From NCBI GenBank assembly GCA_934486495.1, contig CAKSPW010000049.1:1-17528 (forward strand): a DNA stretch of 17,528 nucleotides, read 5' to 3'. The notes below the pieces were generated by a model. It was not told the origin of the DNA, did no database searches, and was given only the letters and a program-made list of their open reading frames with translations. Below, piece by piece: positions 8,312 to 15,416 of the stretch (its first letter is position 1; every line of letters begins with the position of its first letter). The stretch comes from an uncultured Clostridia bacterium (GTDB lineage Bacteria; Bacillota; Clostridia; UBA1381). A program made the position numbers and the translations under genes.

Positions 8312-8411
8312 GGAAAATAAAAACAAATGAAAAATGCATAGTGTCAAAGGGCGAAAAATGCAACAAAGTAGAATACTGCATATATACAATATCGAAAAAG
8401 TGTGCTATCAT
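8312..8411 (+). promoter_or_regulatory. Duplicated promoter module, copy 2 (SBP)
   Basis: This is the second copy of the module at 6030-6129, at a constant offset of 2282 bp. The two GAAAAATG boxes lie at 8329-8336 and 8353-8360, both followed by CA, so the repeat here reads GAAAAATGCA twice. The -35 is poor (TATACA, 8383-8388) and an extended -10 follows (TGC TATCAT, 8403-8411) at 17-bp spacing. The -10 is closer to consensus than in copy 1, which fits the higher expression usual for a binding protein. Transcription should begin near 8418. Confidence 0.7.
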
Positions 8412-8417
8412 TTAAAC

Positions 8418-8696
8418 AGGCAAGGATGGCGCAATGCAATCGGTATCGAAAGCATTGGTTTTATAGGAGCTTTTGAGTGTGATGTAAACAGCACTTATAA
8501 GAGTCGATGCTTTTGCGTCCGCTTGTGCTTAAAAAGCATGAGGTTCGTTTCATTCATGCGGAAGTACGGCAAAGGGAAGGGTTGTGCCGTGTTAATTAAA
8601 TAGCAAGCCTTCCGAAAATTAAAGTTTTAACGCAAGTTAAAATACGTATGCACAGCGCCTAAAAGGTGCTGATGCCAAAACAAGGAGGAATTTATA
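8418..8696 (+). promoter_or_regulatory. Long, hairpin-rich leader RNA of the SBP gene
   Basis: About 280 nt separate the predicted start of transcription from the SBP start codon. Visible helices are AATGC/GCATT (~8433-8456), GCATGA/TCATGC (~8537-8560) and ACGGCA/TGCCGT (~8565-8590). There is also TTTTAAC-GCAA-GTTAAAA (8625-8642), a 7-bp stem with a GNRA tetraloop, and CAGCGCC/GGTGCTG (8653-8671), extended by GCA/TGC around an A bulge. The last two hairpins stack directly upstream of the ribosome site (8683-8688). GGAAGG (8575-8580) can pair alternatively with CCTTCC (8608-8613). I do not recognise a known riboswitch class. It may stabilise the mRNA, control translation, or bind a ligand. Confidence 0.45.
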
Positions 8697-10073
8697 ATGA
8701 AACTAAAAAAGGCAATAGCAATTGCATTGGCGATTGCATCTGTTACTGCTGTTGCAGGTTGTAAAAAAGGAAACAATGCTGACGGAAAAGTAACGCTTAG
8801 CATTGGTGTTTGGCCGGATGAGACTGAGCAGGAAGCGCTCAAAGCGAAAAATGAGCTCAAGGATGAATTTATGGCAGAAAATCCTGACATAAATCTTGTC
8901 GGCGACGTTTATAGATATGATACAAAAACATTTATGATGAAGGCTTCCGCAAATCAGCTTCCTACAAGATATTCAACATGGTTTACGGAAATAAAGCAGA
9001 TTATCGATCAGGGATATGCTGCTGATATAACAGAATATATGAAGAAGTACAATTTCGATAAGACGCTTAACCCGGATTTGATTAAATTTGTAACAGGCGA
9101 AGACGGCAAAATTTACGGTATACCTCATGATGGTTATGAGCAGGCTTTGTACATAAACAAGGATTTGTTTAAAGAGGCAGGATTGGTTAATAGTGACGGT
9201 ACTATAAAGGTGCCTGATTCATGGCAGGAGTTGGCAGAATACTCAAAGATAATTAAAGAAAAGACAGGAAAAGCAGGATTCGGATTCCCGACAACAAACA
9301 ATTGCGGCGGATGGCAGTTCCTCAATATCGCATGGGCTTTCGGTGTGGAATTTGAAAAACAGAATGATGATGGTAAATGGGAAGCAACTTTTGATACACC
9401 CGAAACAAAAGCGGCTCTCCAATATGTAAAGGACCTTAAGTGGAAATATAACGCATTGCTTGATGATACGGTTATCAATCTTGATGATTTACATAAGTAT
9501 TTCGGAAGCGGTCAGGCTGCTATGATGTTAAAAGACGTTCCGTTCAGCGGTTATAAATACGGAACAGACAATTCTGTATTCTATGCAACAAAGGTGCCGA
9601 AGGGTGAAAAAGGTCGTTTCAGTCAGATGGGCGGAAACATTTATGTGTTTGCAAACAATGCAACTCCCGAGCAAATTGACGCCGGTTTCAAGTGGACTAT
9701 GTTTGAAGGATTTACACCTAACTTAACAGAAAAAGAGCTCAAAAACAAGGAGAAGGACTATCAGAGAGAAATTGCAGAACATGGGGTTATTACTCCGAGA
9801 GAAGCTTTTCAGGTGTGGACAGATCCCGAAACAGTTAAAAAGAACAATGAACTCAGAGAAAAATACGCAAACGTTGACTATGAGAACTACAAAAGCTATT
9901 TTGAAGCAACAGATGTAACAATTAAGCCCGAGCCTACTGCTTGCGCACAACAGCTTTATGCTATTCTTGACAGTTGCGTTCAAGAGGTTATTACAAATAA
10001 GGATGCTGACGTTGATAAGCTTATCTCAGATGCATGCAAGGATTTCCAGGTAAATCATCTCGATAAGATGTAA
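8697..10073 (+). CDS. Sugar-binding lipoprotein of the CUT1 transporter (SBP family 1)
   Basis: A 458-residue extracellular binding protein that captures the sugar and hands it to the two permeases. The N-terminus is a lipoprotein signal: MKLKK, a hydrophobic stretch, then the lipobox VAGC with Cys22 as the predicted lipidated residue, followed by a short polar linker (KKGNNADG). The mature protein has the usual features of family-1 SBPs: LSIGVWPDETEQEAL at the first strand, GKIYGIPHDGYEQALYINKD (the region that forms the hinge and ligand cleft), and an aromatic-rich centre (GGWQFLNIAWAFG). AGGAGG (8683-8688) sits 8 bases before the ATG. The gene is transcribed from its own copy of the promoter module and ends at a strong terminator. 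The ligand cannot be assigned. Confidence 0.93.
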   Translation: MKLKKAIAIALAIASVTAVAGCKKGNNADGKVTLSIGVWPDETEQEALKAKNELKDEFMAENPDINLVGDVYRYDTKTFMMKASANQLPTRYSTWFTEIKQIIDQGYAADITEYMKKYNFDKTLNPDLIKFVTGEDGKIYGIPHDGYEQALYINKDLFKEAGLVNSDGTIKVPDSWQELAEYSKIIKEKTGKAGFGFPTTNNCGGWQFLNIAWAFGVEFEKQNDDGKWEATFDTPETKAALQYVKDLKWKYNALLDDTVINLDDLHKYFGSGQAAMMLKDVPFSGYKYGTDNSVFYATKVPKGEKGRFSQMGGNIYVFANNATPEQIDAGFKWTMFEGFTPNLTEKELKNKEKDYQREIAEHGVITPREAFQVWTDPETVKKNNELREKYANVDYENYKSYFEATDVTIKPEPTACAQQLYAILDSCVQEVITNKDADVDKLISDACKDFQVNHLDKM

Positions 10074-10108
10074 TAATCAGTTAAGAGAATTATTTTCAGG
10101 GAGAAAGG

Positions 10109-10153
10109 GGCTGTTTAAAAAGTCAATTGACTTTTTAAACAGCCTTGATTTTT
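10109..10153 (+). terminator. 36-bp perfect palindrome terminator after the SBP gene
   Basis: Bases 10109-10144 are a perfect palindrome: GGCTGTTTAAAAAGTCAA followed directly by its reverse complement, centred on CAATTG. TTGA and a run of T follow from 10149. It can act as a very strong terminator. Its perfection, lack of a loop and the GGCTGTTTAAAAAG ends also resemble two abutted insertion-sequence terminal repeats. The 130 bases after it (to 10279) hold no gene. They contain only an inverted repeat, ACTGTTT (10171-10177) / AAACAGT (10204-10210). Confidence 0.8.
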
Positions 10154-10279
10154 TTTTACATCCCATTAATACTGTTTCATTAAATATTACTGAAATATTC
10201 AAAAAACAGTGATAAGCCTTTCTTTGAGGTGCACAAAACGCTGTTGTTATTGCGGCGCAAGTATCAATTTGATTCATTG

Positions 10280-10308
10280 TTGACTTGCGGTCATTTGTGT
10301 GGTATAAT
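10280..10308 (+). promoter_or_regulatory. Sigma-A promoter of the alpha/beta hydrolase
   Basis: TTGACT (10280-10285) and TATAAT (10303-10308) are separated by 17 bases. The leader to the GTG start is ~100 nt and contains a direct repeat of GCGCAGG (10325-10331 and 10375-10381), each followed by a TAC within two bases. No terminator-like hairpin is seen in the leader. Confidence 0.8.
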
Positions 10309-10417
10309 ACATTTATAGGTATTTGCGCAGGATACACATTATTCCGGTTAGTGACAAAATAGCATCTAATTTAGGCGCAGGTACTTGGCGGAGCGGATTT
10401 TAAACGGAGGGAAAGTT

Positions 10418-11209
10418 GTGAAAGTTGAAGAATTAAAGCTCGATTCGGACGACAGTTATATAAATGTCATTCGTTTTGGGGTTGGCAGTAAAGCCATGAT
10501 TATTATTTCAGGTATCAGTCTTACCGGCCTTGAAGGTCAGGGAGAAGCTGTCGCTCAAGCATATCGGATATTTGCCGAAAAATATACGGTTTATTTGTTT
10601 GAGAGAAAGAAAAAGCTGAAATACGGTTATAATACAGAGGATATGGCGGAGGATATTTACAATGCTATGAAAAAGCTTTGTATAAAATCAGCGTGTGTAT
10701 ACGGTGTTTCCCAAGGCGGAATGATTGCGCAGATGCTTGCGGTAAAGCATCCCGAAACGGTTGAAAAATTAGTTCTTTGCTCAACAATGTGCCGCCCGAC
10801 AAATACGGTTAAAAAGGTTGCGTCGGATTGGCTGAGATTGGCGGAATCAGGTGATGTTGTGTCGCTTAATCGCAGCTTTTTTAAGAATGTATATTCACCT
10901 GCTTTTTTAGAAGAAACAAAAGAGCTTCTTCCTGTGCTTGAAAAAGTGGGAACAAAAGAGGATTGCGAACGCTTTTGTATTCTGGGTAAGGCGGTTTTGG
11001 AATTTGATATTTATGATAAATTAAATCAAATTAAGTGTCCGACGCTTGTTATAGGTGATAAAAACGACAATGTAACAGGTATAGACGGGTCATATGATTT
11101 GATTGAAAAATTGGGGTGCGAAAACTATATATACGACAAATACAGCCATGCCGTATATGATGAAGCGCCGGATATTAAGGATATAATCTTTAATTTTTTA
11201 AATGATTAA
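10418..11209 (+). CDS. Alpha/beta-hydrolase fold protein
   Basis: A 263-residue cytoplasmic hydrolase, probably an esterase, lipase-like or peptidase-like enzyme. The nucleophile elbow is YGVSQGGM with Ser98 in a G-x-S-x-G motif. It is followed by the usual helix and strand (QMLAVKHPETVEKLVLCSTM). The acid is Asp214 or Asp217 in VIGDKNDN, and the base is His244 in KYSHAVYDEAPD. The usual HG oxyanion motif after strand 3 is replaced by ISGISLTG. Start: an in-frame TTG exists at 10385, but GTG at 10418 sits 7 bases after GGAGG (10406-10410) and is preferred. The gene stands alone between two transporter loci with its own promoter and shares a bidirectional terminator with the convergent CUT2 operon. 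It might remove acyl groups from imported sugars, but nothing proves that. Confidence 0.85.
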   Translation: MKVEELKLDSDDSYINVIRFGVGSKAMIIISGISLTGLEGQGEAVAQAYRIFAEKYTVYLFERKKKLKYGYNTEDMAEDIYNAMKKLCIKSACVYGVSQGGMIAQMLAVKHPETVEKLVLCSTMCRPTNTVKKVASDWLRLAESGDVVSLNRSFFKNVYSPAFLEETKELLPVLEKVGTKEDCERFCILGKAVLEFDIYDKLNQIKCPTLVIGDKNDNVTGIDGSYDLIEKLGCENYIYDKYSHAVYDEAPDIKDIIFNFLND

Positions 11210-11268
11210 GGAGATAAGCAAATATAATATGAAGGTAAAAAAGAAAATTTGCTTCAAAGCTAAAATAT

Positions 11269-11327
11269 AAAAAAACCTCCGGCAAGTCAAGGATTAATGC
11301 ACTGTCCGTGACCTGCCGTCGGTTTTT
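11269..11327. terminator. Bidirectional terminator between hydrolase and CUT2 operon
   Basis: An A run (11269-11275) and a T run (11323-11327) flank a long imperfect stem: ACCTCCGGCAAGTCA pairs with TGACCTGCCGTCGGT with about three mismatches around a 19-base loop. Read on either strand the stem is followed by T's. It therefore suits both the hydrolase (plus strand) and the SBP at the end of the convergent operon (minus strand). Confidence 0.8.
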
Positions 11328-11342
11328 AACTATGGTTATGTG

Positions 11343-11367
11343 TTGAAAGCCTTTAAAGCGCTTTCAA
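11343..11367 (-). repeat. Small hairpin just after the CUT2 SBP gene
   Basis: TTGAAAGC (11343-11350) and GCTTTCAA (11360-11367) form a perfect 8-bp inverted repeat with a 9-base loop, 10 bases downstream of the SBP stop codon on the minus strand. It has no T run of its own and probably protects the 3' end of the transcript. Confidence 0.5.
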
Positions 11368-11377
11368 ATCATTTATA

Positions 11378-12433
11378 TTAACCCTCGTAAACAAGGTTGT
11401 CCTTAATCATCTCGTCTACATTTTCGCTGTTCCACCAAGCACCTGCAATAGCAACGTCCTTAGTTACTTCCTTGCCTTCAGCGGCAAATATAGCCTGTTC
11501 AACAGCTTGGTATCCAATCTGATAAGAATCCTGAGCAACTGCACCGACAAGCTTCGGGCCTGTTGTTTTCTTCATCCATTCAATCTGCTTTGAACCTGCG
11601 TCAAAACCACAGAACTTGATGTCGTCATACTTAGCACCTGCTGCGCCGATAGCGTCGTATACCTGTTTAACAACACCCTCGTTACTCATGAATATAGCCT
11701 TTGCACCCTTTTCATAAAGAGCCTCAAGAGCTGATTTGTAAGCCTGATCTGCGTCGCCCGGCTTTACTTCTTTGGCAATTTCATACTTGCCCTTTGTTGT
11801 TTCATCAGCGTCTGCGAGCTCTTTGAACTTGTTCTCAAAACCGCCTGCACGGTCGATACCTGTTTGAGTTTCGTCATGCTGGATAATACCAACGATGTAC
11901 TTACCGGAAGAAGCAGCGATTTCATCTTTGATTATTTTGAAGAAGTTTTCAGCATCAAGACCGGCTGCCAATGTGTTACTTGTAGCAACAGAAGAAACAA
12001 TCGGGTTTGTTGATGCTTTGTCAAGAGCAGCGATATCGTTTGCCCATACTCCGCTGTCAAACTGAACAACCGGGATTTTCTCGTTAAAAGCCTGTGTGAG
12101 ACTGTCAACAAAGCCTTCGCCTATTGTTCCGAGAACCATAGCTGCGGGACTGTTATTAAGTGCTGTGCTGACCATTTCCTTCTGTGAGGGAAGGTCTTTT
12201 GCCGATTCACTTGCAGGACCCTGGAATGTTACGTTGTAGCCGTATTTCTTTCCTGCGTCAACGGCACCGGATTTAACCGACTGCCAGAATGCGTGGGATT
12301 CACCCTTAGCAACAACAGCGATTGTTTTGTTTGCGCTGCCGCCGTCCGTGTTGCCGCCACCGTTTGAGCAGCCTGCAAGGCTTACGAACGATGCGCAAAG
12401 TGTTAATAACAGTGCTTTCTTAAAGATTTTCAT
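11378..12433 (-). CDS. Sugar-binding lipoprotein of the CUT2 transporter
   Basis: A 351-residue periplasmic-binding-protein-like lipoprotein of the ribose/galactose (LacI-like fold) class. The signal peptide MKIFKKALLLTLC is followed by the lipobox LAGC (Cys22) and a glycine/asparagine-rich linker to about residue 34. Family landmarks are TIAVVAKGESHAFWQSVKSG in the first strand and helix, IPVVQFDSGVW (the D that contacts sugar hydroxyls in this family), GGFENKF, IFMSNEGVV and FCGFDAGSKQIEWM. AAGGAGGAA lies 9 bases upstream of the ATG. It is the last gene of the ATPase-permease-SBP operon, separated from the permease by 72 bases that hold a small hairpin. The fold is confident. The ligand is a monosaccharide or small polyol by analogy, not established. 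Confidence 0.93.
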   Translation of the reverse strand: MKIFKKALLLTLCASFVSLAGCSNGGGNTDGGSANKTIAVVAKGESHAFWQSVKSGAVDAGKKYGYNVTFQGPASESAKDLPSQKEMVSTALNNSPAAMVLGTIGEGFVDSLTQAFNEKIPVVQFDSGVWANDIAALDKASTNPIVSSVATSNTLAAGLDAENFFKIIKDEIAASSGKYIVGIIQHDETQTGIDRAGGFENKFKELADADETTKGKYEIAKEVKPGDADQAYKSALEALYEKGAKAIFMSNEGVVKQVYDAIGAAGAKYDDIKFCGFDAGSKQIEWMKKTTGPKLVGAVAQDSYQIGYQAVEQAIFAAEGKEVTKDVAIAGAWWNSENVDEMIKDNLVYEG

Positions 12434-12464
12434 GATAAAATTCCTCCTTGAAAATTTATTTTCA

Positions 12465-12480
12465 GATTCTTTTAAGAATC
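12465..12480 (-). promoter_or_regulatory. Intercistronic hairpin between CUT2 permease and SBP
   Basis: GATTCTT (12465-12471) and AAGAATC (12474-12480) form a perfect inverted repeat in the 72-base gap. On the minus-strand transcript it is followed by an A/T-rich stretch rather than a clean U run. Such hairpins upstream of SBP genes often stabilise the SBP part of the mRNA after processing, or act as a leaky terminator. Confidence 0.45.
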
Positions 12481-12505
12481 CGATAGATGAATTAAGATGT
12501 GGATA

Positions 12506-13738
12506 TTATTTGTTTGCAGCCTTTGCTTTTTCTGCTGCAAATGCTGTCTTTAAAGCTTGTTTTTCCGATTTGAGTGAAGCTATCTGATTCTTTCTTTCGA
12601 TATCGGATAATTTCTTGTCGGAATATGCAATGTCAAGCTTGTCTTCGATATTTCTGAGATTTTCCTTATATGTTCTGCGGAGCTTTTGAACCGGTGTTTC
12701 AATCTTAACACGTGCCGCGCGGTTGTTCTTTACTATATCCATAAGAACGGCAACAACAACTATAATACCCGTAAGAACATATGTTACGTATGTTGCGTTT
12801 ATGTTTACGTTAAAGCGGGCAAGAACGAAATTCAAACCGCTTCTTATAACAACAAGCATCATACTTCCGATAACAGAGCCTGCTACCGATGCAATACCGC
12901 CGGCTGCGCTTGTTCCGCCGATATAAACGCCGGCGATAGCGTCAAGCTCGTAACCGTTTCCTGTTGCAGCTGCAACTGTTGTAAATGAAGCTGACCAGAA
13001 TATTGCGGCAACTCCCGCACCTATTCCGCTGATGAGATATGCAAGCATTTTATACTTGTCTGTATTAATACCGGAAAGTCTTGTTGCTTCCTCGTTTGAA
13101 CCTATTGCAAGAATATAGCGGCCGATTTTGTTTTTGTACATAAGATACATACAAATGAACATAAAGCCGATAACCCATATCAGTCCGACAGGGAATTTAT
13201 TGTAGTTTGAAAATACCTTGTTGAACCATTCGCCGGTGGGGTAGAAGATGTTAGGCACAGCAACAATAATTGCGCTCAATCCTCTTGAAAGCATCATTGT
13301 ACCGAGCGTTGCGATAAACGCAGGAACCTTAAGCTTTGCAACGAGAATGCCGTTGATAATTCCGAACAATGCGCCGATGGCAATCATCATCGGAATGGTA
13401 GCCCAAAGCGGCAATATATTAAGAGTAAACATATGACCTGCAACAACAGCCGATGCGATACAGACAGTACCTATTGAAAGGTCAATACCGCCTGTGGCAA
13501 TTACGAATGTAACGCCGAGAGCGAGAATGGCATAAGGCGCGAGGCTCTGAGCCATGCTGACAATATTGTAAACCTTAAGAAAATTCGGGTTAAGAATATA
13601 GAATATTGCTATAAGTGCAATAAGTGCAAGCAAGATAATCATATTCTGTTTGCCTTTGGTTGTAACGGTTTCCCAAAGTCTTACGCCCTGTCTGCGCAGA
13701 CGGCGTTTTGCAGTAAGTTTGATATTGTTATTTTCCAT
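12506..13738 (-). CDS. CUT2 sugar ABC transporter permease (RbsC/MglC type) with long charged tail
   Basis: A 410-residue membrane protein of the BPD_transp_2 family. A basic N-terminus (AKRRLRRQGVRLW) is followed by about ten hydrophobic segments from residue ~34 (IILLALIALIAIFYILNPNF). Family motifs include LALGVTFVIATGGIDLSIGT (~75-95), GRYILAIGSNEEATRLSGIN with its cytoplasmic ATPase-contact loop, LDAIAGVYIGGTSAAGG, and GSVIGSMMLVVIRSGLNFVL. After the last helix (~VVVAVLMDIVK) come ~70 extra residues that are almost all charged or helix-forming (RRTYKENLRNIEDKLDIAYS ... LKSEKQALKTAFAAEKAKA). RbsC and MglC usually end shortly after the last helix, so this tail is unusual. AGGAGG precedes the ATG by 7 bases, and the gene lies 24 bases after the ATPase. 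Confidence 0.93.
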   Translation of the reverse strand: MENNNIKLTAKRRLRRQGVRLWETVTTKGKQNMIILLALIALIAIFYILNPNFLKVYNIVSMAQSLAPYAILALGVTFVIATGGIDLSIGTVCIASAVVAGHMFTLNILPLWATIPMMIAIGALFGIINGILVAKLKVPAFIATLGTMMLSRGLSAIIVAVPNIFYPTGEWFNKVFSNYNKFPVGLIWVIGFMFICMYLMYKNKIGRYILAIGSNEEATRLSGINTDKYKMLAYLISGIGAGVAAIFWSASFTTVAAATGNGYELDAIAGVYIGGTSAAGGIASVAGSVIGSMMLVVIRSGLNFVLARFNVNINATYVTYVLTGIIVVVAVLMDIVKNNRAARVKIETPVQKLRRTYKENLRNIEDKLDIAYSDKKLSDIERKNQIASLKSEKQALKTAFAAEKAKAANK

Positions 13739-13762
13739 GTTCGTTCCTCCTGGTTCTGTAGC

Positions 13763-15265
13763 CTATGCTAATTCACGCATTGTGGCGTATTTCATTATTT
13801 CTTCTTGAGTTAGGCCTTCAATCGGCAAATCTGCCGTAACGCGGCCTTCGCACATTACTATAACACGGTCTGACAAACGCTGAACTTCGGCAAGCTCCGA
13901 TGAAATCATTATGATTGACTTACCCTCTGACGCAAGCTTTTCCATAAGATCATACATTTCGCTCTTTGCACCGATATCAATACCTCTTGTAGGCTCGTCG
14001 AATATAAATATGTCGGCGTCCTTGAGAAGCCATCTTGCAACGATAACCTTTTGCTGATTTCCTCCCGAAAGATTTTTAACAGCCTGCTCCATTGAAGGAG
14101 TTTTGGTTCTCAGCTGAGCATTTACATCGGCGGATGCTTTTGCAATCTGCGAATCCGAAATCCAACCTGCGTGTATATAGTCGTCCAAAGACGCAAGAAC
14201 GGTATTTTCGGCAACCGATTTTATAAGCATAAGTCCGTATTGTTTTCTGTCCTCCGACAAATAGCAGATACCGTTTTTAACGGCTGCTTCCGGAGTTTTG
14301 ATTTTTACTTCTTTACCGTTTATAAAAATCTGACCTGTATCAAATCTGTCTGCTCCGTAAACCGCACGGGCAAGCTCTGTTCTGCCTGCACCCATAAGTC
14401 CGGCAAAGCCGAGTATTTCGCCCTTTCTGAGCTTGAAGCTGACATTTTTAAGAGTATTACCCGACGACAGATTACGTACCTCAAGGGTTACCGGCGCATC
14501 GGGGGAGACAAGACTTTTTTCTTTTTGTTCGTTGTATATAACACGTCCGACCATCATTTTGACAAGCTCGTCTTTGGTGGTTTCCTTTGTTAAGGTTGTT
14601 CCGACGTATTCACCGTCACGCATTACGGTTATTCTGTCGGATATCCTGCCAATCTCATCCATACGGTGAGAAATGTAAATCATGCCGATGCCTTTTGCTT
14701 TAAGGTCGTTCATGATTGCGAAAAGCTCTTCAACCTCCGGCTGCGTAAGTGCGGCTGTCGGCTCGTCGAGAATAAGGAGCTTTGAATCACGTGATATTGC
14801 TTTTGCAATTTCAACCATCTGCTGCTTACCTACCGTAAGCGATCCGAGCTTTGCTGAAGGGTCAATGTTAATCCCTATTCTTTTGAAAAGCGCTTTTGCG
14901 TCCTCAATCATTTTGCGGTCATCGATAAATGCTTTTCCGATTTTAGGCTCACGGCCTATGTAGATGTTTTGAGCTACCGTCAGGTGCGCCATCATGTTAA
15001 GCTCCTGATGTATCATGCTTATTCCGGCTTCCTGAGATTCAGCAATTGAGTTGAAGCTTACGGGTTTGCCGAACAGCACAACATCTCCTCCGTCACGTCG
15101 ATGAATACCGCAGAGCACTTTCATAAGCGTTGACTTTCCCGCACCGTTCTCGCCCATGAGAGCATGAACTTCACCGGAGCGAAGGTCAAAGTTAACACCG
15201 CGAAGTGCGTGTACACCGGAAAATCGTTTGTCTATTCCGGTCATTCTTAAAATTTCTTCGTTCAT
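13763..15265 (-). CDS. CUT2 sugar ABC transporter ATPase with two nucleotide-binding domains (MglA/RbsA type)
   Basis: A ~500-residue ATPase with two ABC domains in one chain, the form specific to CUT2 transporters. First domain: Walker A GENGAGKST (~38-46), Q-loop HQE (~87), signature LTVGKQQ (~143), Walker B LLILDEPTAAL (~163). Second domain: a degenerate Walker A GLMGAGRTEL (~288), intact signature LSGGNQQKV (~395) and Walker B FIFDEPTRGID. The degenerate second Walker A (no GKS/T) is normal for this family and means that one site probably hydrolyses poorly. The frame is open to a GTG at 15280, but the family begins at MNEEILRMTGIDKRFSGV, so the ATG at 15265 is chosen; neither start has an ideal ribosome site. 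It is the first gene of the operon. Confidence 0.93.
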   Translation of the reverse strand: MNEEILRMTGIDKRFSGVHALRGVNFDLRSGEVHALMGENGAGKSTLMKVLCGIHRRDGGDVVLFGKPVSFNSIAESQEAGISMIHQELNMMAHLTVAQNIYIGREPKIGKAFIDDRKMIEDAKALFKRIGINIDPSAKLGSLTVGKQQMVEIAKAISRDSKLLILDEPTAALTQPEVEELFAIMNDLKAKGIGMIYISHRMDEIGRISDRITVMRDGEYVGTTLTKETTKDELVKMMVGRVIYNEQKEKSLVSPDAPVTLEVRNLSSGNTLKNVSFKLRKGEILGFAGLMGAGRTELARAVYGADRFDTGQIFINGKEVKIKTPEAAVKNGICYLSEDRKQYGLMLIKSVAENTVLASLDDYIHAGWISDSQIAKASADVNAQLRTKTPSMEQAVKNLSGGNQQKVIVARWLLKDADIFIFDEPTRGIDIGAKSEMYDLMEKLASEGKSIIMISSELAEVQRLSDRVIVMCEGRVTADLPIEGLTQEEIMKYATMRELA

Positions 15266-15342
15266 CCGTTTACCACTCACTTTCCCTGTACAATTGAGTA
15301 TTTTTCATAAAAAATGTGCATAATCCTGTCTTGTTTATATCT

Positions 15343-15371
15343 ATTTTATCAAATAAGTTGAATAAAAGCAA
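15343..15371 (-). promoter_or_regulatory. Promoter of the CUT2 operon (minus strand)
   Basis: Read on the minus strand, TTGCTT (15371-15366) and TAAAAT (15348-15343) are separated by 17 bases, and the -10 is preceded by TTGA. Transcription would start near 15336, leaving a ~70-nt leader. A second TTGCTTT copy (minus strand, 15400-15394) lies 29 bp upstream of the one in the -35, possibly a pair of AraC-type half-sites. Confidence 0.65.
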
Positions 15372-15416
15372 GGGATTTTGTTGGCTAATTTTTAAAGCAA
15401 AAAAGTCCTATTTCTA

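Noticed and set aside
8334..8603. 89-codon open frame in the SBP leader
   Set aside because: Its ATG lies inside the duplicated promoter module, before the predicted start of transcription. It lacks a ribosome site and its composition (many Cys, Arg, Phe clusters) looks non-coding.
8650..8675. Resemblance of AGCGCC before the SBP to the start of the glmS ribozyme
   Set aside because: Only six bases agree; the rest of the ribozyme core is absent and the gene downstream is not glmS.
10171..10210. Inverted repeat ACTGTTT/AAACAGT between SBP and hydrolase
   Set aside because: It has 7-bp arms with a 26-base A/T-rich spacer, lies after a complete terminator and upstream of a separate promoter, and is compatible with chance.
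11353..11366. cre-like site (CcpA catabolite control) near the end of the CUT2 operon
   Set aside because: On the minus strand TGAAAGCGCTTTAA matches the consensus with one difference, but it lies downstream of the last gene and is explained by the 8-bp hairpin of 11343-11367.
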